Shown here in pieces: positions 24,195-33,449 of a stretch of 64,000 nucleotides of DNA; the stretch's first letter is position 1; every line of letters begins with the position of its first letter. The stretch covers positions 558,001-622,000 of the forward strand of contig CP102272.1 of assembly GCA_025149125.1 (NCBI GenBank), read 5' to 3'. The DNA is from [Clostridium] asparagiforme DSM 15981 (GTDB taxonomy: Bacteria > Bacillota > Clostridia > Lachnospirales > Lachnospiraceae). Below the pieces are notes generated by a model. That model saw only the letters and a program-made list of their open reading frames with translations, made no database searches and was not told the origin of the DNA. A program made the position numbers and the translations under genes.

Positions 24195-26864
24195 ATGAAC
24201 GGTTTGAACCGGACGCAGGAAGATGTACTGAATTATATAGAAGAAAATACCCGGCGTTTCAAGGAGGCGGACAGCTCCGTGTTCACCGCTAACTGCCTGG
24301 CAGGCAAGCTGAATATCAGCAGGAACAGCGCCAGTCAGTATTTAAATGAGTTTGAGCGGGAAGGTGTTTTCCTGAAGATCAACTCCAGACCGGTGTATTT
24401 CTTCCACATAAAGGCGCTGGAGGAGTTGTACCGGACGCGGCTGCAGAAACGGGAGTTTGCCAGCGTCACAGAGCTGGTACGGTATCTGGAGATGAGCGCA
24501 AAAAGGAAGAAAAATTTTGAGAAGGCGGTGGGATACGACGCGGGTCTCAGCTACGAGGTGGCCCAGTGCCGGATGGCCATGGAGTATCCGCCTCACGGTC
24601 TTCCGGTGCTTCTCACCGGTCCGGCCGGGACTGGAAAAAGTATGCTGGCGAAGCTGTCCTGGGAGTACGCTGCGGACCAGGAGCTGGTGGCGCCGGACCC
24701 GGAAGGATTTTTTGTCTTTAAATGCATGGCTTGGGCGGGAACGCCGGAGAAGGCCAGGAAAATTTTATTTGGGGACCGGGGGGAAGCAGGCCTGATGGAA
24801 CGATCCCGGCAGGGCGTTCTCTACGTTAAGGAGGTGGACTACCTGAACCGGGAGCTGCAGGACCAGATATCCCAGGATCTGGACAACCGTAGGATTATTT
24901 TTTCCACCACGCAGAGTATGACGGAGAATTTAAGCCGCCAGCTTTTGCAACGGATTCCTGTGATCGTTAAGGTACCGCCTTTGGAGAGCCGGTCCGTAGC
25001 CGAGAAGGAGCGGCTGATTATCCACTATTTTAAACGGGAGTCGGACCGTATCCGTCGGAAAATCTGCATCAGCCAAAAAGCGCTGGATGCGTTGCTGAAT
25101 TACCGGTTTCCGGGCAATGTCCGGCAATTAATATCCAGCATTCAGACCAGCTGTATCAATGCGTATCAGCTGGGAGGAGAGCGTGAAGAGGCACTGGTCG
25201 TAAGCGCCATGCACCTGCCCGAGGATATTTTGCAGGGAATCCGGGTTACGGCGGATTTCGGGGAAGTCAACCGGCAGCTTTTGGATATCGACGAGCTGAA
25301 CGTAACTGTGGGCTCTGACCGGGAGCGGGCGCTGTTTGAGGGATTTATCAGGCGGTACGAGCGCTATGAGGCGGGCGGCCTGACATTTGAAGAGCTGGTT
25401 CGCAAAAATGTGGAAGAGGTCGGGGAGTATTTTGATTTCCTGGTGTTTGAAAAGAACATTTCCAACGACAAAATCCGGGCAATGGAATCCGTGTTAAATG
25501 AAGTGTTCCGTAAGGTGAACGAGCAATATGACATTCAGCTCTCAGCCAATTTCGCCATGGTCCTGGCGCGGATGATCTACAGCAGCATGCGGGCCGGGGA
25601 CCGGCCGGATCAGGTGGACGGACGCCATCAGGAGCTTTCCGACGGCTGTTATGAATTGTTTTCCAGAAAATGTGAGAAGGAGATGGCGGTAGCCGCGGAG
25701 ATCGCCGGGATGATATCTCAGAATCTGGAGTGGGAAATGAACCGTCTGCAGCGGCTTTTGCTGGTCATGAAGCTTTATCAGTTCCGGGGACAGATCCGCG
25801 GCGCGGATACCCGGGCCATGATCATCTGTCATGGGTACTCCACAGCGGGCAGCATCGCGGATGTTGTCAATCAGACGCTGGGCAAAAAGCTGTTTGATGC
25901 GGTGGACATGCCTATGGATACGGATATCTCAGTAATCGCGGACAAGGTGTACCGCTATATTAACTCTTTCCAGGTGAAAAATGTGCTGCTTCTGGTGGAT
26001 CTGGGGTCTCTGGAGACAATCGACTGCCTGATGCGCCGGGGCCTGGGGGTCAATCTTGGAATTATCAATAATGTATCCACGCGCATGGCCCTGGATATCG
26101 GCGGTAAGATGCTGGCCCGGATGGAGATCGGGGAAATTCTCGAAAAGGCCAGCCTGGCCTCACAGGCGACCTACCGGCTGATCGAGGAACAGAAAAAGGA
26201 GGACGCCATCCTCTTTGTCAGCGAACTCAATAGCGACGTGGCCCAGAAGGTATCCAGGCTGTTTATGAACAGTCTTCCGCGAAAGATCGAGATTAATCTG
26301 ATTTGTTATGAATACACGGCGCTGCAGGACTACCGGGCCAGTATTCTGAGCCGGTATCACATCCTCTTTGTGGCCGGGACGGTGAATCCTATGATGGCGG
26401 ACACACCTTTTGTGTATCTGGAAGACATTATCTCTTTCAACAAGATCGACACGGTCAAACAGTATTTACAGGATTATCTGGACGAGGGGGAAAGGGAACA
26501 GTTTCACCGGAATCTTCTAAAGAACTTTTCATTGCAGAACGTGATTGAGTATCTGACCATTCTGAACGCGGACAAGGTGCTGGAATTTGTGGATGACACG
26601 CTGGAGCAGCTGCAGATTGCCCTGGGAAGGCGCTTTTCGGCCAAAACCATTATCGGACTGAACATCCATATCTGCTGTCTGGTGGAGCGGTTGGTGACGA
26701 AAACGCCGTTTACCAGCCATATGAACGAGGAGGAATTTAAGAGCTGCCGGAAGGACTTTATTGACGCAGCCACAATCTGCTTTTCCAATATCACCAGCCA
26801 TTATGGGGTGGAACTTCCGATCAGTGAGATCGCTTATATTTATGATTATATTTATCACGACTGA
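24195..26864 (+). CDS. LevR-type PRD regulator with AAA+ domain lacking GAFTGA
   Basis: About 889 residues. Order: N-terminal HTH (about 30-60, LAGKLNISRNSASQYLNEF); AAA+ domain with Walker A GPAGTGKS (about 142-149) and NVRQL near its end; PRD1 (about 370-470); mannose-type EIIA domain with the phosphorylatable His in ICHGYSTAGS (about residue 550); and C-terminal PRD2 (about 785-885). This is the LevR plan. However, where sigma-54 activators carry LFGxxxGAFTGA, this protein reads ILFGDRGEAGLMERSRQG, so the sigma-54-contacting loop is missing. The ATG at 24195 is six bases after GGGGG; an ATG two codons earlier is possible. It precedes the mannose-type PTS it probably controls. Confidence 0.88.
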   Translation: MNGLNRTQEDVLNYIEENTRRFKEADSSVFTANCLAGKLNISRNSASQYLNEFEREGVFLKINSRPVYFFHIKALEELYRTRLQKREFASVTELVRYLEMSAKRKKNFEKAVGYDAGLSYEVAQCRMAMEYPPHGLPVLLTGPAGTGKSMLAKLSWEYAADQELVAPDPEGFFVFKCMAWAGTPEKARKILFGDRGEAGLMERSRQGVLYVKEVDYLNRELQDQISQDLDNRRIIFSTTQSMTENLSRQLLQRIPVIVKVPPLESRSVAEKERLIIHYFKRESDRIRRKICISQKALDALLNYRFPGNVRQLISSIQTSCINAYQLGGEREEALVVSAMHLPEDILQGIRVTADFGEVNRQLLDIDELNVTVGSDRERALFEGFIRRYERYEAGGLTFEELVRKNVEEVGEYFDFLVFEKNISNDKIRAMESVLNEVFRKVNEQYDIQLSANFAMVLARMIYSSMRAGDRPDQVDGRHQELSDGCYELFSRKCEKEMAVAAEIAGMISQNLEWEMNRLQRLLLVMKLYQFRGQIRGADTRAMIICHGYSTAGSIADVVNQTLGKKLFDAVDMPMDTDISVIADKVYRYINSFQVKNVLLLVDLGSLETIDCLMRRGLGVNLGIINNVSTRMALDIGGKMLARMEIGEILEKASLASQATYRLIEEQKKEDAILFVSELNSDVAQKVSRLFMNSLPRKIEINLICYEYTALQDYRASILSRYHILFVAGTVNPMMADTPFVYLEDIISFNKIDTVKQYLQDYLDEGEREQFHRNLLKNFSLQNVIEYLTILNADKVLEFVDDTLEQLQIALGRRFSAKTIIGLNIHICCLVERLVTKTPFTSHMNEEEFKSCRKDFIDAATICFSNITSHYGVELPISEIAYIYDYIYHD

Positions 26865-26876
26865 ACGGAATATGGG

Positions 26877-26905
26877 ACCGGCTCTCCTGAGAGGGCCGGT
26901 TTTTT
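26877..26905 (+). terminator. Rho-independent terminator after the LevR-type gene
   Basis: ACCGGCTCTC-CTGA-GAGGGCCGGT hairpin followed by six T residues, just after the stop codon. The PTS genes that follow therefore need their own promoter. In the 190 bases after the terminator I found neither a clear sigma-70 pair nor a -24/-12 element. Confidence 0.88.
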
Positions 26906-27090
26906 GTGTCGAGACAGTGTCGGCACTCCGCGACAAAACCGGGAATCAGCGTCGGAAAAAGGCTTTTGTGACATTATTGCGCCGTTTCTGCCGGAAACAA
27001 GCCGAAGCGGTTCACAGGGAATGAAATCTCTGCTAAATTGAGAATGCATTCAGAAATATAAATACAGAGGATGGAAAGGAGGGAACCGCT

Positions 27091-27498
27091 GTGAGAAAAA
27101 TACTGCTTGCATCCCACGCCTGTCTGGCGGGCGGAATGAAGAGCTCGGTGGAGATGGTAACAGGCCCGCAGGAGCATTTGTCAGCGGTCTGCGCCTATAC
27201 GGAGGAGACGCCGGATTTTAAAGGATACCTGGAAACGGTAATCCGGGATTTAAAGGCGGAGGACGAGTTGGTCATTGTGACGGATGTGCTGGGCGGCAGC
27301 GTGAATAATGAGGCGTCGCAGTTCAAAAACCTGGCCAATGTGCACGTGATTGCCGGAATGAACCTGGCTCTGGTGCTGAGCCTGGTGATCAGCACGGAAC
27401 CGGACACTTCCAGGCTCATTGAGGAGAGCATACATGCTGCGAAAGAGCAGATGATGTATATGAATCGGGAACATTCCGGTGAGGAAGAAGATTTTTAA
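27091..27498 (+). CDS. PTS mannose/sorbose-type EIIA component
   Basis: 135 residues. The phosphorylated histidine is His9 in LLASHACLAGGMKSSVEM (family pattern SHGxxAxGM). TDVLGGSVNNEA matches the conserved second loop. It starts with GTG at 27091, with AAAGGAGGG about nine bases upstream. It is a separate IIA, not fused to IIB. First gene of a IIA-IIB-IIC-IID-hydrolase operon. Confidence 0.9.
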   Translation: MRKILLASHACLAGGMKSSVEMVTGPQEHLSAVCAYTEETPDFKGYLETVIRDLKAEDELVIVTDVLGGSVNNEASQFKNLANVHVIAGMNLALVLSLVISTEPDTSRLIEESIHAAKEQMMYMNREHSGEEEDF

Positions 27499-27516
27499 AA
27501 GAAGGGGGATTTACAC

Positions 27517-28011
27517 ATGATTAAATTACTGCGGGTGGATCACAGGCTGCTGCATGGCCAGGTGGTGTTTTCCTGGGTGTCGGCGCTGGATCCGGATTGT
27601 ATTCTGGTGGCCAACGACGATGTGGTGAAGGATGAACTGAGAAAGACCACATTGAAGCTTGGAAAACCAAATGGCGTAAAGCTGGTGATCAAAAACATTG
27701 AGGATTCTATTGAGGCTATCAACACTGAAAAGACGGACAAATACCGGTTGATGATTGTGGTGTCCAACGTGGCGGACGCTGTGCGTCTGGCCCGACAGGT
27801 GGAACAGATTCACTCCATCAACCTGGGCGGCACCAAAGCGCTGCCGGGCACGCATCAGGTGACGCGGATGATCTATCTGACGGACGAGGAGGAGAAACTA
27901 TTGGCCGGGGCACAGGAGAACGGAATTTCCGTCAATATCCAGCCGGTGCCCAGCGAGGCCGTCATCGAATATAAACCGAGAACCGGAGCGGGTAAAGGAG
28001 GGAACGCGTGA
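27517..28011 (+). CDS. PTS mannose/sorbose-type EIIB component
   Basis: 164 residues. The motif LLRVDHRLLHGQVVFSWV contains the acceptor His13 (in LLHGQV). LVANDDVVKDELRKTTLKL and INLGGTKALPGTHQV are typical of the family. AAGAAGGGGG precedes the ATG. The stop codon overlaps the IIC start region. It transfers phosphate from IIA to the sugar carried by IIC/IID. Confidence 0.93.
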   Translation: MIKLLRVDHRLLHGQVVFSWVSALDPDCILVANDDVVKDELRKTTLKLGKPNGVKLVIKNIEDSIEAINTEKTDKYRLMIVVSNVADAVRLARQVEQIHSINLGGTKALPGTHQVTRMIYLTDEEEKLLAGAQENGISVNIQPVPSEAVIEYKPRTGAGKGGNA

Positions 28012-28775
28012 TGATGAGCGCATTGTTGGTAGGACTTGTGGCGTTATTTGGATTTTTAGAGTGTGCAATCGGCAATTCGATGGTACAGCGGCCCATTGTG
28101 ATGGGTCCATTGGTGGGCCTGGTGCTGGGCGACCTTCAGACCGGCCTGTTGGTGGGGGCCACTCTGGAGCTGGCCTTCATGGGAAATGTGACCATTGGCG
28201 CGGCCCTTCCCCCTGAGATCACGGCAGGCGGCATTCTGGGCACCGCCTTTGCCATCACCTCCGGTTCCGGCGCGGACGTGGCGCTGGCGTTGGCCCTGCC
28301 CATTGCAACAGTGGCGCTGCTGGTGAAAAATACATATTATCTGGTGGTGCGCTCATGGTTCCTGCATCGGGCCGACCGGTATGTGGAGGCCGGGGATGAT
28401 AAGGGAGTGGCGCGGATGCACCTTCTCAGCTTTTGGTCCTACGCGATTGTGATGTCAGTGATCATTGCGGCCTGTTTCTACGCGGGGAGCCCTGCCGTGG
28501 AAGCGTTTCTGGCGGTGATCCCTCAGTTCGTGAAGGATGGCCTGTCCGTGGCTGCCGGCATTCTTCCGGCTCTGGGCTTTGCGCTGCTGGCTAGCATGCT
28601 GGTCAACAAGAGAGTGGCGCCCTATTTTTTCCTGGGATTTTTACTCTCCGCTTATTTAAAAATACCGGTGCTTGGCATCGCTATGCTGGGAATCATTATC
28701 GCCCTTATTTTAACCAATGGAAACAGCCAGGAAAATACAGTTGCGCAGGAGGTGCCAGAGGATGAAGACTTCTAA
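28011..28775 (+). CDS. PTS mannose/sorbose-type EIIC component
   Basis: About 254 residues, a polytopic membrane protein. The N-terminal segment VGLVALFGFLECAIGNSMVQ and LGDLQTGLLVGATLELAFMG are hallmark IICman sequences; GAALPPEITAGGILGTAFAI follows. AAAGGAGGG (27995-28002) favours the ATG at 28011, which overlaps the IIB stop as TGATG. Together with IID it forms the membrane channel. The short acidic C-terminus (EVPEDEDF) overlaps the IID start. Confidence 0.92.
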   Translation: MMSALLVGLVALFGFLECAIGNSMVQRPIVMGPLVGLVLGDLQTGLLVGATLELAFMGNVTIGAALPPEITAGGILGTAFAITSGSGADVALALALPIATVALLVKNTYYLVVRSWFLHRADRYVEAGDDKGVARMHLLSFWSYAIVMSVIIAACFYAGSPAVEAFLAVIPQFVKDGLSVAAGILPALGFALLASMLVNKRVAPYFFLGFLLSAYLKIPVLGIAMLGIIIALILTNGNSQENTVAQEVPEDEDF

Positions 28776-29583
28776 TCAGACCGAGAGCAGAATCACGAAA
28801 AAAGATATTAATTCCGTGTTTTGGAGAGCGTTTACCATCAACGCCTCGTTCAATTATGAGCGGCAGATGAGCCAGGGCTTTGTCTACTCAATGCTGCCAG
28901 TGTTAAAAAAACTGTACCCGGATAAGGAACAGATGAAAGAGGCCTTGAAGCGCCACAGTGAGTTTTTCAACGTTACACCCATGGCGTCCACGCTGGTGAT
29001 GGGAATTACCGCGGCCATGGAGGAACAGAACGCCAGGAACCGTGAATTTGATGTTAATTCCATCAATGCCGTCAAAGCCAGTCTGATGGGACCATTGTCC
29101 GGTATCGGTGACTCTGTGTTCTGGGGAACCCTGCGTCCTTTGGCAGGGGGCATCGCATGCTCCCTGGCCCTGACGGGAAATGTGCTCGCCCCCATTATTT
29201 TCCTTTTACTGTTCAACGTTCCTAACGTGCTGTGCCGCTACTACTGTATGCACATGGGTTATAAGATGGGAACTTCGTTCCTGGGCCAGATTGAGAAGTC
29301 CGGTATTATGCAGAAGGTATTTTCTGCGGCTTCCATTATCGGACTGCTGGTGATCGGCGGCATGGTGGCCTCCATGGTCAGCGTGAATCTGGGGTTGTCC
29401 ATTGGAAGCGGGGAGACCGCGATCTCCATCAATGATGTGATTAATGGAATTATGCCAAAAATGCTCTCTCTGCTGGCGACGCTGGGGATTTTCAGGCTGA
29501 TCCGCAAGGGAATGAAGGTTAATTATATTCTTGTTGGTATTATTGTACTCAGTATTCTGGGCACCTGGATTGGAATATTTTAA
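28762..29583 (+). CDS. PTS mannose/sorbose-type EIID component
   Basis: 273 residues. Hallmarks: FWRAFTINASFNYERQMSQG near the N-terminus, FNVTPMASTLVMGITAAMEE and SLMGPLSGIGDSVFWGTLRP in the middle, and GIMPKMLSLLATL before the last helices. It starts at the ATG at 28762, nine bases after AGGAGG, and overlaps the IIC end by 14 bases. An in-frame ATG 15 codons earlier has no site. It completes the mannose-family transporter. Confidence 0.93.
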   Translation: MKTSNQTESRITKKDINSVFWRAFTINASFNYERQMSQGFVYSMLPVLKKLYPDKEQMKEALKRHSEFFNVTPMASTLVMGITAAMEEQNARNREFDVNSINAVKASLMGPLSGIGDSVFWGTLRPLAGGIACSLALTGNVLAPIIFLLLFNVPNVLCRYYCMHMGYKMGTSFLGQIEKSGIMQKVFSAASIIGLLVIGGMVASMVSVNLGLSIGSGETAISINDVINGIMPKMLSLLATLGIFRLIRKGMKVNYILVGIIVLSILGTWIGIF

Positions 29584-29604
29584 CCAGTTGTTAGGAAGGG
29601 AAGG

Positions 29605-30345
29605 ATGCAGATGAAGCAATATGTGGAAACGGTCAGCAGAGGATTGACGTTAAGAGGCTTTCTGGAGCTGCCGGAAAATGTGGAAAAGCCGCCGCTTCTG
29701 ATCATGTTTCACGGGTTCACCGGCAGCAAGTCGGAAAAGCATTTTCTGCTCTCCCGCCTTTCACGGGAGGTGGTGCGTCAAGGTACGGCGACGCTCCGAT
29801 TCGACTTCGGAGGAACGGCTGAGAGCGACGGGGATTTTCAGGATGTGACTCCGCTGACGGAGATTGAGGACGGATTAAATATTGTCCGGTTTGCGAAGCA
29901 GCTGGAGGCGGTGGATCAGGAACGGATCAGTCTTCTTGGATTCAGCCTGGGCGGTTTTGTGGCTGCCAATGTGGCGGGGAATATCCCGTTGCAGCTGGAA
30001 AAGCTGATTTTGATTTCCCCTGCCGTAGCCACCCATAAAAAGATGGAGCGGATGTATCTGGAGACGGGCAGCTGTGGCCGCGGTTCTCTGGTGCTGACCA
30101 AACAATTTTTTGAGGACGGAAATGCTATTGATGTGATGGAGGTCTCCAGACATTTTAAGGGGCTGGTGACCATTATCCAGGGAACCATCGACACCGCTGT
30201 GCCGCCGGAGACGGCGCTGCGGTATCAAAGTAACTTTTCAAACGCGGTCCTTCACTATGTGGAGGGCGCGGGCCATGCTTATGACACGCCGGAACATTTC
30301 GAAGAGCTTAAGTCGCTGGTTGTAACGGCTGTAAGAAAGCCTTAA
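29605..30345 (+). CDS. Alpha/beta hydrolase, acyl-esterase-like
   Basis: 246 residues, cytoplasmic. LLIMFHGFTGSKSEKHF contains the oxyanion HG motif. GTATLRFDFGGTAESDGDF is typical of the cinnamoyl/feruloyl esterase-like branch. The nucleophile elbow is LLGFSLGGFVA with Ser114, and YVEGAGHAYDTPEHF gives the catalytic His. An Asp in GTIDTAVPPE likely completes the triad. It lies 21 bases after IID in the same operon, so it probably removes an acyl group from the sugar taken up by the mannose-type PTS. An alternative start is the ATG at 29611. Substrate is inferred only. Confidence 0.85.
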   Translation: MQMKQYVETVSRGLTLRGFLELPENVEKPPLLIMFHGFTGSKSEKHFLLSRLSREVVRQGTATLRFDFGGTAESDGDFQDVTPLTEIEDGLNIVRFAKQLEAVDQERISLLGFSLGGFVAANVAGNIPLQLEKLILISPAVATHKKMERMYLETGSCGRGSLVLTKQFFEDGNAIDVMEVSRHFKGLVTIIQGTIDTAVPPETALRYQSNFSNAVLHYVEGAGHAYDTPEHFEELKSLVVTAVRKP

Positions 30346-30360
30346 ATTCGCGCTTTGCCA

Positions 30361-30389
30361 TTGACAAAACCTCCAAAGTGGCGTAAAAT
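30361..30389 (+). promoter_or_regulatory. Sigma-70 promoter of the proS T-box leader
   Basis: A consensus -35 TTGACA (30361-30366) and -10 TAAAAT (30384-30389) with exactly 17 bases between them, immediately upstream of the T-box leader. Confidence 0.85.
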
Positions 30390-30395
30390 CGAGTC

Positions 30396-30653
30396 ACGCA
30401 AAGAAAAATGACAGGCTGTGAAAGGGAATAGTAAGCAGGGCGCGCGTTACAGAGAGGGGATCAATGGTGGGAGATCTCTACGAAAGCGGAGGCTGAACCG
30501 GCCCGGGAGCTTTGTATGATGAATGCAACGTAGATCCGGCGTTAACGGATGAAAAGCGGGTTCCCGGCTGCGGGAGCCAATTTGGGTGGTACCGCCGAGC
30601 CATTCGGTCCCATGTGTCGGTTTTCCGGCATGTGGGAACGGGTGGCTTTTTTG
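30396..30653 (+). promoter_or_regulatory. T-box riboswitch controlling prolyl-tRNA synthetase
   Basis: The invariant T-box core TGGGTGGTACCGC lies at 30583-30595 and pairs with the uncharged tRNA acceptor end. It is followed by a long terminator hairpin (GTCCCATGTGTCGG / CCGGCATGTGGGAAC) and TTTTTT at about 30599-30652. Upstream, the stem I region carries an AGTA element, AGAGAGGGG and GTGGGAGATCTC. The sequence GAACCGGCCCGG contains a CCG and a CCC that could be the proline specifier codon. The gene controlled is proS, in agreement. Low charged tRNA-Pro would favour the antiterminator and read-through. Confidence 0.93.
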
Positions 30654-30691
30654 AGTTACGAACACATTTATTTGAGAAGGAGATTAATATC

Positions 30692-32131
30692 ATGGCAAAC
30701 GACAAGAAAATGGTGGAAGCCATCACATCCATGGACGTGGATTTCGCCCAGTGGTACACGGATGTGGTAAAAAAGGCCGAGCTGTGCGACTACGCCAGCG
30801 TGAAGGGCTGCATGGTGATCAAGCCCGCGGGATACGCGATCTGGGAGAACATCCAGAATGAGCTGGACCGCCGGTTCAAGGCCACGGGCGTGCAGAACGT
30901 GTACATGCCCCTCTTTATCCCGGAGAGCCTGCTGGAGAAGGAGAAGGACCATGTGGAGGGGTTCGCCCCCGAGGTGGCCTGGGTGACCCACGGCGGTCTG
31001 GAGCCCCTGCAGGAGCGCATGTGCGTGCGCCCCACCTCCGAGACCCTGTTCTGTGATTTCTACGCCAAGGACATCCACTCCTACCGGGATCTGCCCAGGG
31101 TTTACAACCAGTGGTGTTCCGTGGTGCGCTGGGAGAAGACCACCCGTCCCTTCCTGCGCTCCAGAGAGTTTTTGTGGCAGGAGGGCCACACCGCCCACGC
31201 CACCGCCGAGGAGGCCGAGGAGCGCACCATCCAGATGCTGAACCTGTACGCCGACTTCTGCGAGGAAGTGCTGGCGATCCCGGTTGTGCGGGGCCAGAAG
31301 ACCGACAAGGAGAAATTCGCGGGCGCGGAGGCCACCTATACCATCGAGTCCCTGATGCACGACGGCAAGGCGCTGCAGTCCGGCACCAGCCACAACTTCG
31401 GCGACGGCTTTGCCAAGGCGTTTGAGATTCAGTTTACGGACAAGGACAACACGCTGAAATACGTGCACCAGACCTCCTGGGGTATGACCACCCGCATGAT
31501 CGGCGCTATTATCATGGTACACGGCGACGACAACGGACTGGTGCTGCCGCCCAGAATCGCGCCCATCCAGATCATGGTGGTGCCGGTTCAGCAGCAGAAG
31601 CCGGGCGTACTTGACAAGGCGTTCGAGCTGAAGGAGCGCCTGACGAGGGCCGGATTCTCCGTGAAGGTGGACGATTCCGAGAAGAGCCCGGGCTGGAAGT
31701 TTGCGGACTGCGAGATGCGCGGAATCCCGCTGCGGGTGGAGATCGGTCCTAAGGATATGGAGAAGAACCAGGCCGTTTTAGTGCGCCGGGACAACCATGA
31801 AAAGACCTTCATTTCCCTGGACGAGCTGGAGAGCAAAGCGGGAGAAATGCTGGATACGATCCAGAACGCTATGTACGAGAAGGCGAAAGCCCATCGGGAC
31901 GCCCACACCTACGAGGCGACCCAGTGGGATGAGTTTGTGGACACAATCAACAACAAGCCGGGCTTTGTGAAAGCCATGTGGTGCGGCTGCCAGGAGTGCG
32001 AGGACAAGATCAAGGAGGCTACCGCAGCCACCTCCCGCTGCATGCCCTTTGAGCAGGAGAGTTTATCCGACCACTGCGTCTGCTGCGGCAAACCGGCGAA
32101 AAAGATGGTTTACTGGGGACGTGCGTATTAA
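30692..32131 (+). CDS. proS: Prolyl-tRNA synthetase (short, archaeal/eukaryotic-type)
   Basis: 479 residues. Begins [20 protein letters not shown]. Class II motifs: [20 protein letters not shown] (motif 1 region), [20 protein letters not shown] and [16 protein letters not shown] (motif 2), and [20 protein letters not shown] (motif 3). The anticodon-binding domain follows, and the C-terminus has the Cys-rich zinc region (CGCQECEDK and [10 protein letters not shown]). There is no INS editing domain, as usual for this type. The ATG at 30692 follows GAAGGAG. The frame extends upstream into the T-box, but that part is leader RNA. Its stop overlaps the next gene by one base. Confidence 0.97.
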   Translation: MANDKKMVEAITSMDVDFAQWYTDVVKKAELCDYASVKGCMVIKPAGYAIWENIQNELDRRFKATGVQNVYMPLFIPESLLEKEKDHVEGFAPEVAWVTHGGLEPLQERMCVRPTSETLFCDFYAKDIHSYRDLPRVYNQWCSVVRWEKTTRPFLRSREFLWQEGHTAHATAEEAEERTIQMLNLYADFCEEVLAIPVVRGQKTDKEKFAGAEATYTIESLMHDGKALQSGTSHNFGDGFAKAFEIQFTDKDNTLKYVHQTSWGMTTRMIGAIIMVHGDDNGLVLPPRIAPIQIMVVPVQQQKPGVLDKAFELKERLTRAGFSVKVDDSEKSPGWKFADCEMRGIPLRVEIGPKDMEKNQAVLVRRDNHEKTFISLDELESKAGEMLDTIQNAMYEKAKAHRDAHTYEATQWDEFVDTINNKPGFVKAMWCGCQECEDKIKEATAATSRCMPFEQESLSDHCVCCGKPAKKMVYWGRAY

Positions 32132-33336
32132 TGGAGATCAGGGTTCCGGCTCCTGTGGAGCGGATTATCGGACAACTGAATGAACACGGCTACGAGGCGT
32201 ATATTGTGGGCGGCTGCGTCCGGGACATGCTCCTTAACCGGGAACCGGGAGACTGGGATATCACCACCAGCGCCCTTCCGGGACAGGTAAAAGAGCTGTT
32301 CCACAGAACCGTGGACACCGGAATCCAGCACGGCACGGTGACGGTGATGGTGGGGAAGGAAGGTTACGAGGTGACCACCTTCCGCGTGGACGGGGAGTAC
32401 GAGGACGGCCGCCATCCCAAGTCCGTGTCCTTCACGCCTAACCTGACGGAGGACTTAAAACGCCGGGACTTCACCATCAACGCCATGGCCTACAACAAGG
32501 CTACCGGATTTGTGGACGAGTTCGGGGGCGTGGAGGATTTGCGGCGGGGAATCATCCGGTGCGTGGGGGAGCCCATGGACCGGTTCACCGAGGACGCGCT
32601 GCGGATTCTGCGGGCCATCCGGTTTTCAGCCCAGCTGGGCTTTGAGATTGAGGAGCGGACCCAGGAGGCCATCCGGGTCATCGCGCCCAATTTGGCTAAG
32701 GTCAGCAAGGAGCGGGTGCAGGTGGAGCTGACCAAGCTGCTGTGCAGCGCTCACCCGGAGCGGATCGCCCTGGTGTACGAGACGGGGATCAGCCGGTATG
32801 TGTCGGGGACCTTTGATGAGATTTATGGGATGGGAACGATCCCTCCCATCCCCACCGCAATTCCCCCGCAAAAGCACCTGCGCTGGGCCGCCTTCCTTCG
32901 GAAAGCCACCCCCGACCAGGCATTTACCGTGTTAAAAGACCTAAAACTGGACAACGACACCATTTCCCGGGTAAAGACCCTGGTGGACCTGCTGGGCCGG
33001 CCCCTTGTACCGGAAAAACCGGCCCTCCGCCGTGTGATGAGCCGGATTGAACCGGCCCTCTACGACGATTTGTTGGATTTAAAGGACGCCCTTTTACCCT
33101 TCGGGGTCCCGGAGACGGGGGATATGCTGCGCCGGGCGCGGGCCCTCAGCGGGGAGATTCGACGGGACGGCGACTGCCTGGACTTAAAGTCACTGGCGGT
33201 GAAGGGCCGGGACGTGATGGACGCGGGCGTGAAGCCGGGCAAGGCCGTGGGGGAGGCGCTGGCGGTTCTTTTAGAGCTGGTGCTGGAGGATCCGTCCCGG
33301 AATACCCGCGATTATCTGTTGCAACATCTGAAATAA
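32131..33336 (+). CDS. cca: CCA tRNA nucleotidyltransferase
   Basis: 401 residues, class II nucleotidyltransferase. The head domain has YIVGGCVRDMLLNREPGDWD (about 26-45), with the catalytic Asp pair in GDWD. KRRDFTINAMAYN, EDALRILRAIRFSAQLGF and the NTP-selecting ERVQVELTKLL follow. It adds or repairs the 3' CCA of tRNAs. The start codon overlaps the proS stop (TAATG), so the two tRNA-related genes are translationally coupled under the T-box. Confidence 0.95.
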   Translation: MEIRVPAPVERIIGQLNEHGYEAYIVGGCVRDMLLNREPGDWDITTSALPGQVKELFHRTVDTGIQHGTVTVMVGKEGYEVTTFRVDGEYEDGRHPKSVSFTPNLTEDLKRRDFTINAMAYNKATGFVDEFGGVEDLRRGIIRCVGEPMDRFTEDALRILRAIRFSAQLGFEIEERTQEAIRVIAPNLAKVSKERVQVELTKLLCSAHPERIALVYETGISRYVSGTFDEIYGMGTIPPIPTAIPPQKHLRWAAFLRKATPDQAFTVLKDLKLDNDTISRVKTLVDLLGRPLVPEKPALRRVMSRIEPALYDDLLDLKDALLPFGVPETGDMLRRARALSGEIRRDGDCLDLKSLAVKGRDVMDAGVKPGKAVGEALAVLLELVLEDPSRNTRDYLLQHLK

Positions 33337-33449
33337 TCATTTATAATAACTGTTGGGGTTCGAGTATTCGAATAAAGAGGCGCTCCGGCGCATATCAAAA
33401 AACGGCAGGGACGGATTGCCCCTGCGAAGATCAAAAGGAGGTCATATCA

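Noticed and set aside
26906..27090. Possible sigma-54 promoter before the mannose-type PTS operon
   Set aside because: GG and GC dinucleotides at the required 10-base spacing with TGGCAC/TTGC context were looked for by eye and not found.
30512..30691. N-terminal extension of prolyl-tRNA synthetase by 60 codons
   Set aside because: This stretch is the T-box leader including its terminator. The ATG at 30692 has a proper ribosome site and fits the known protein start.
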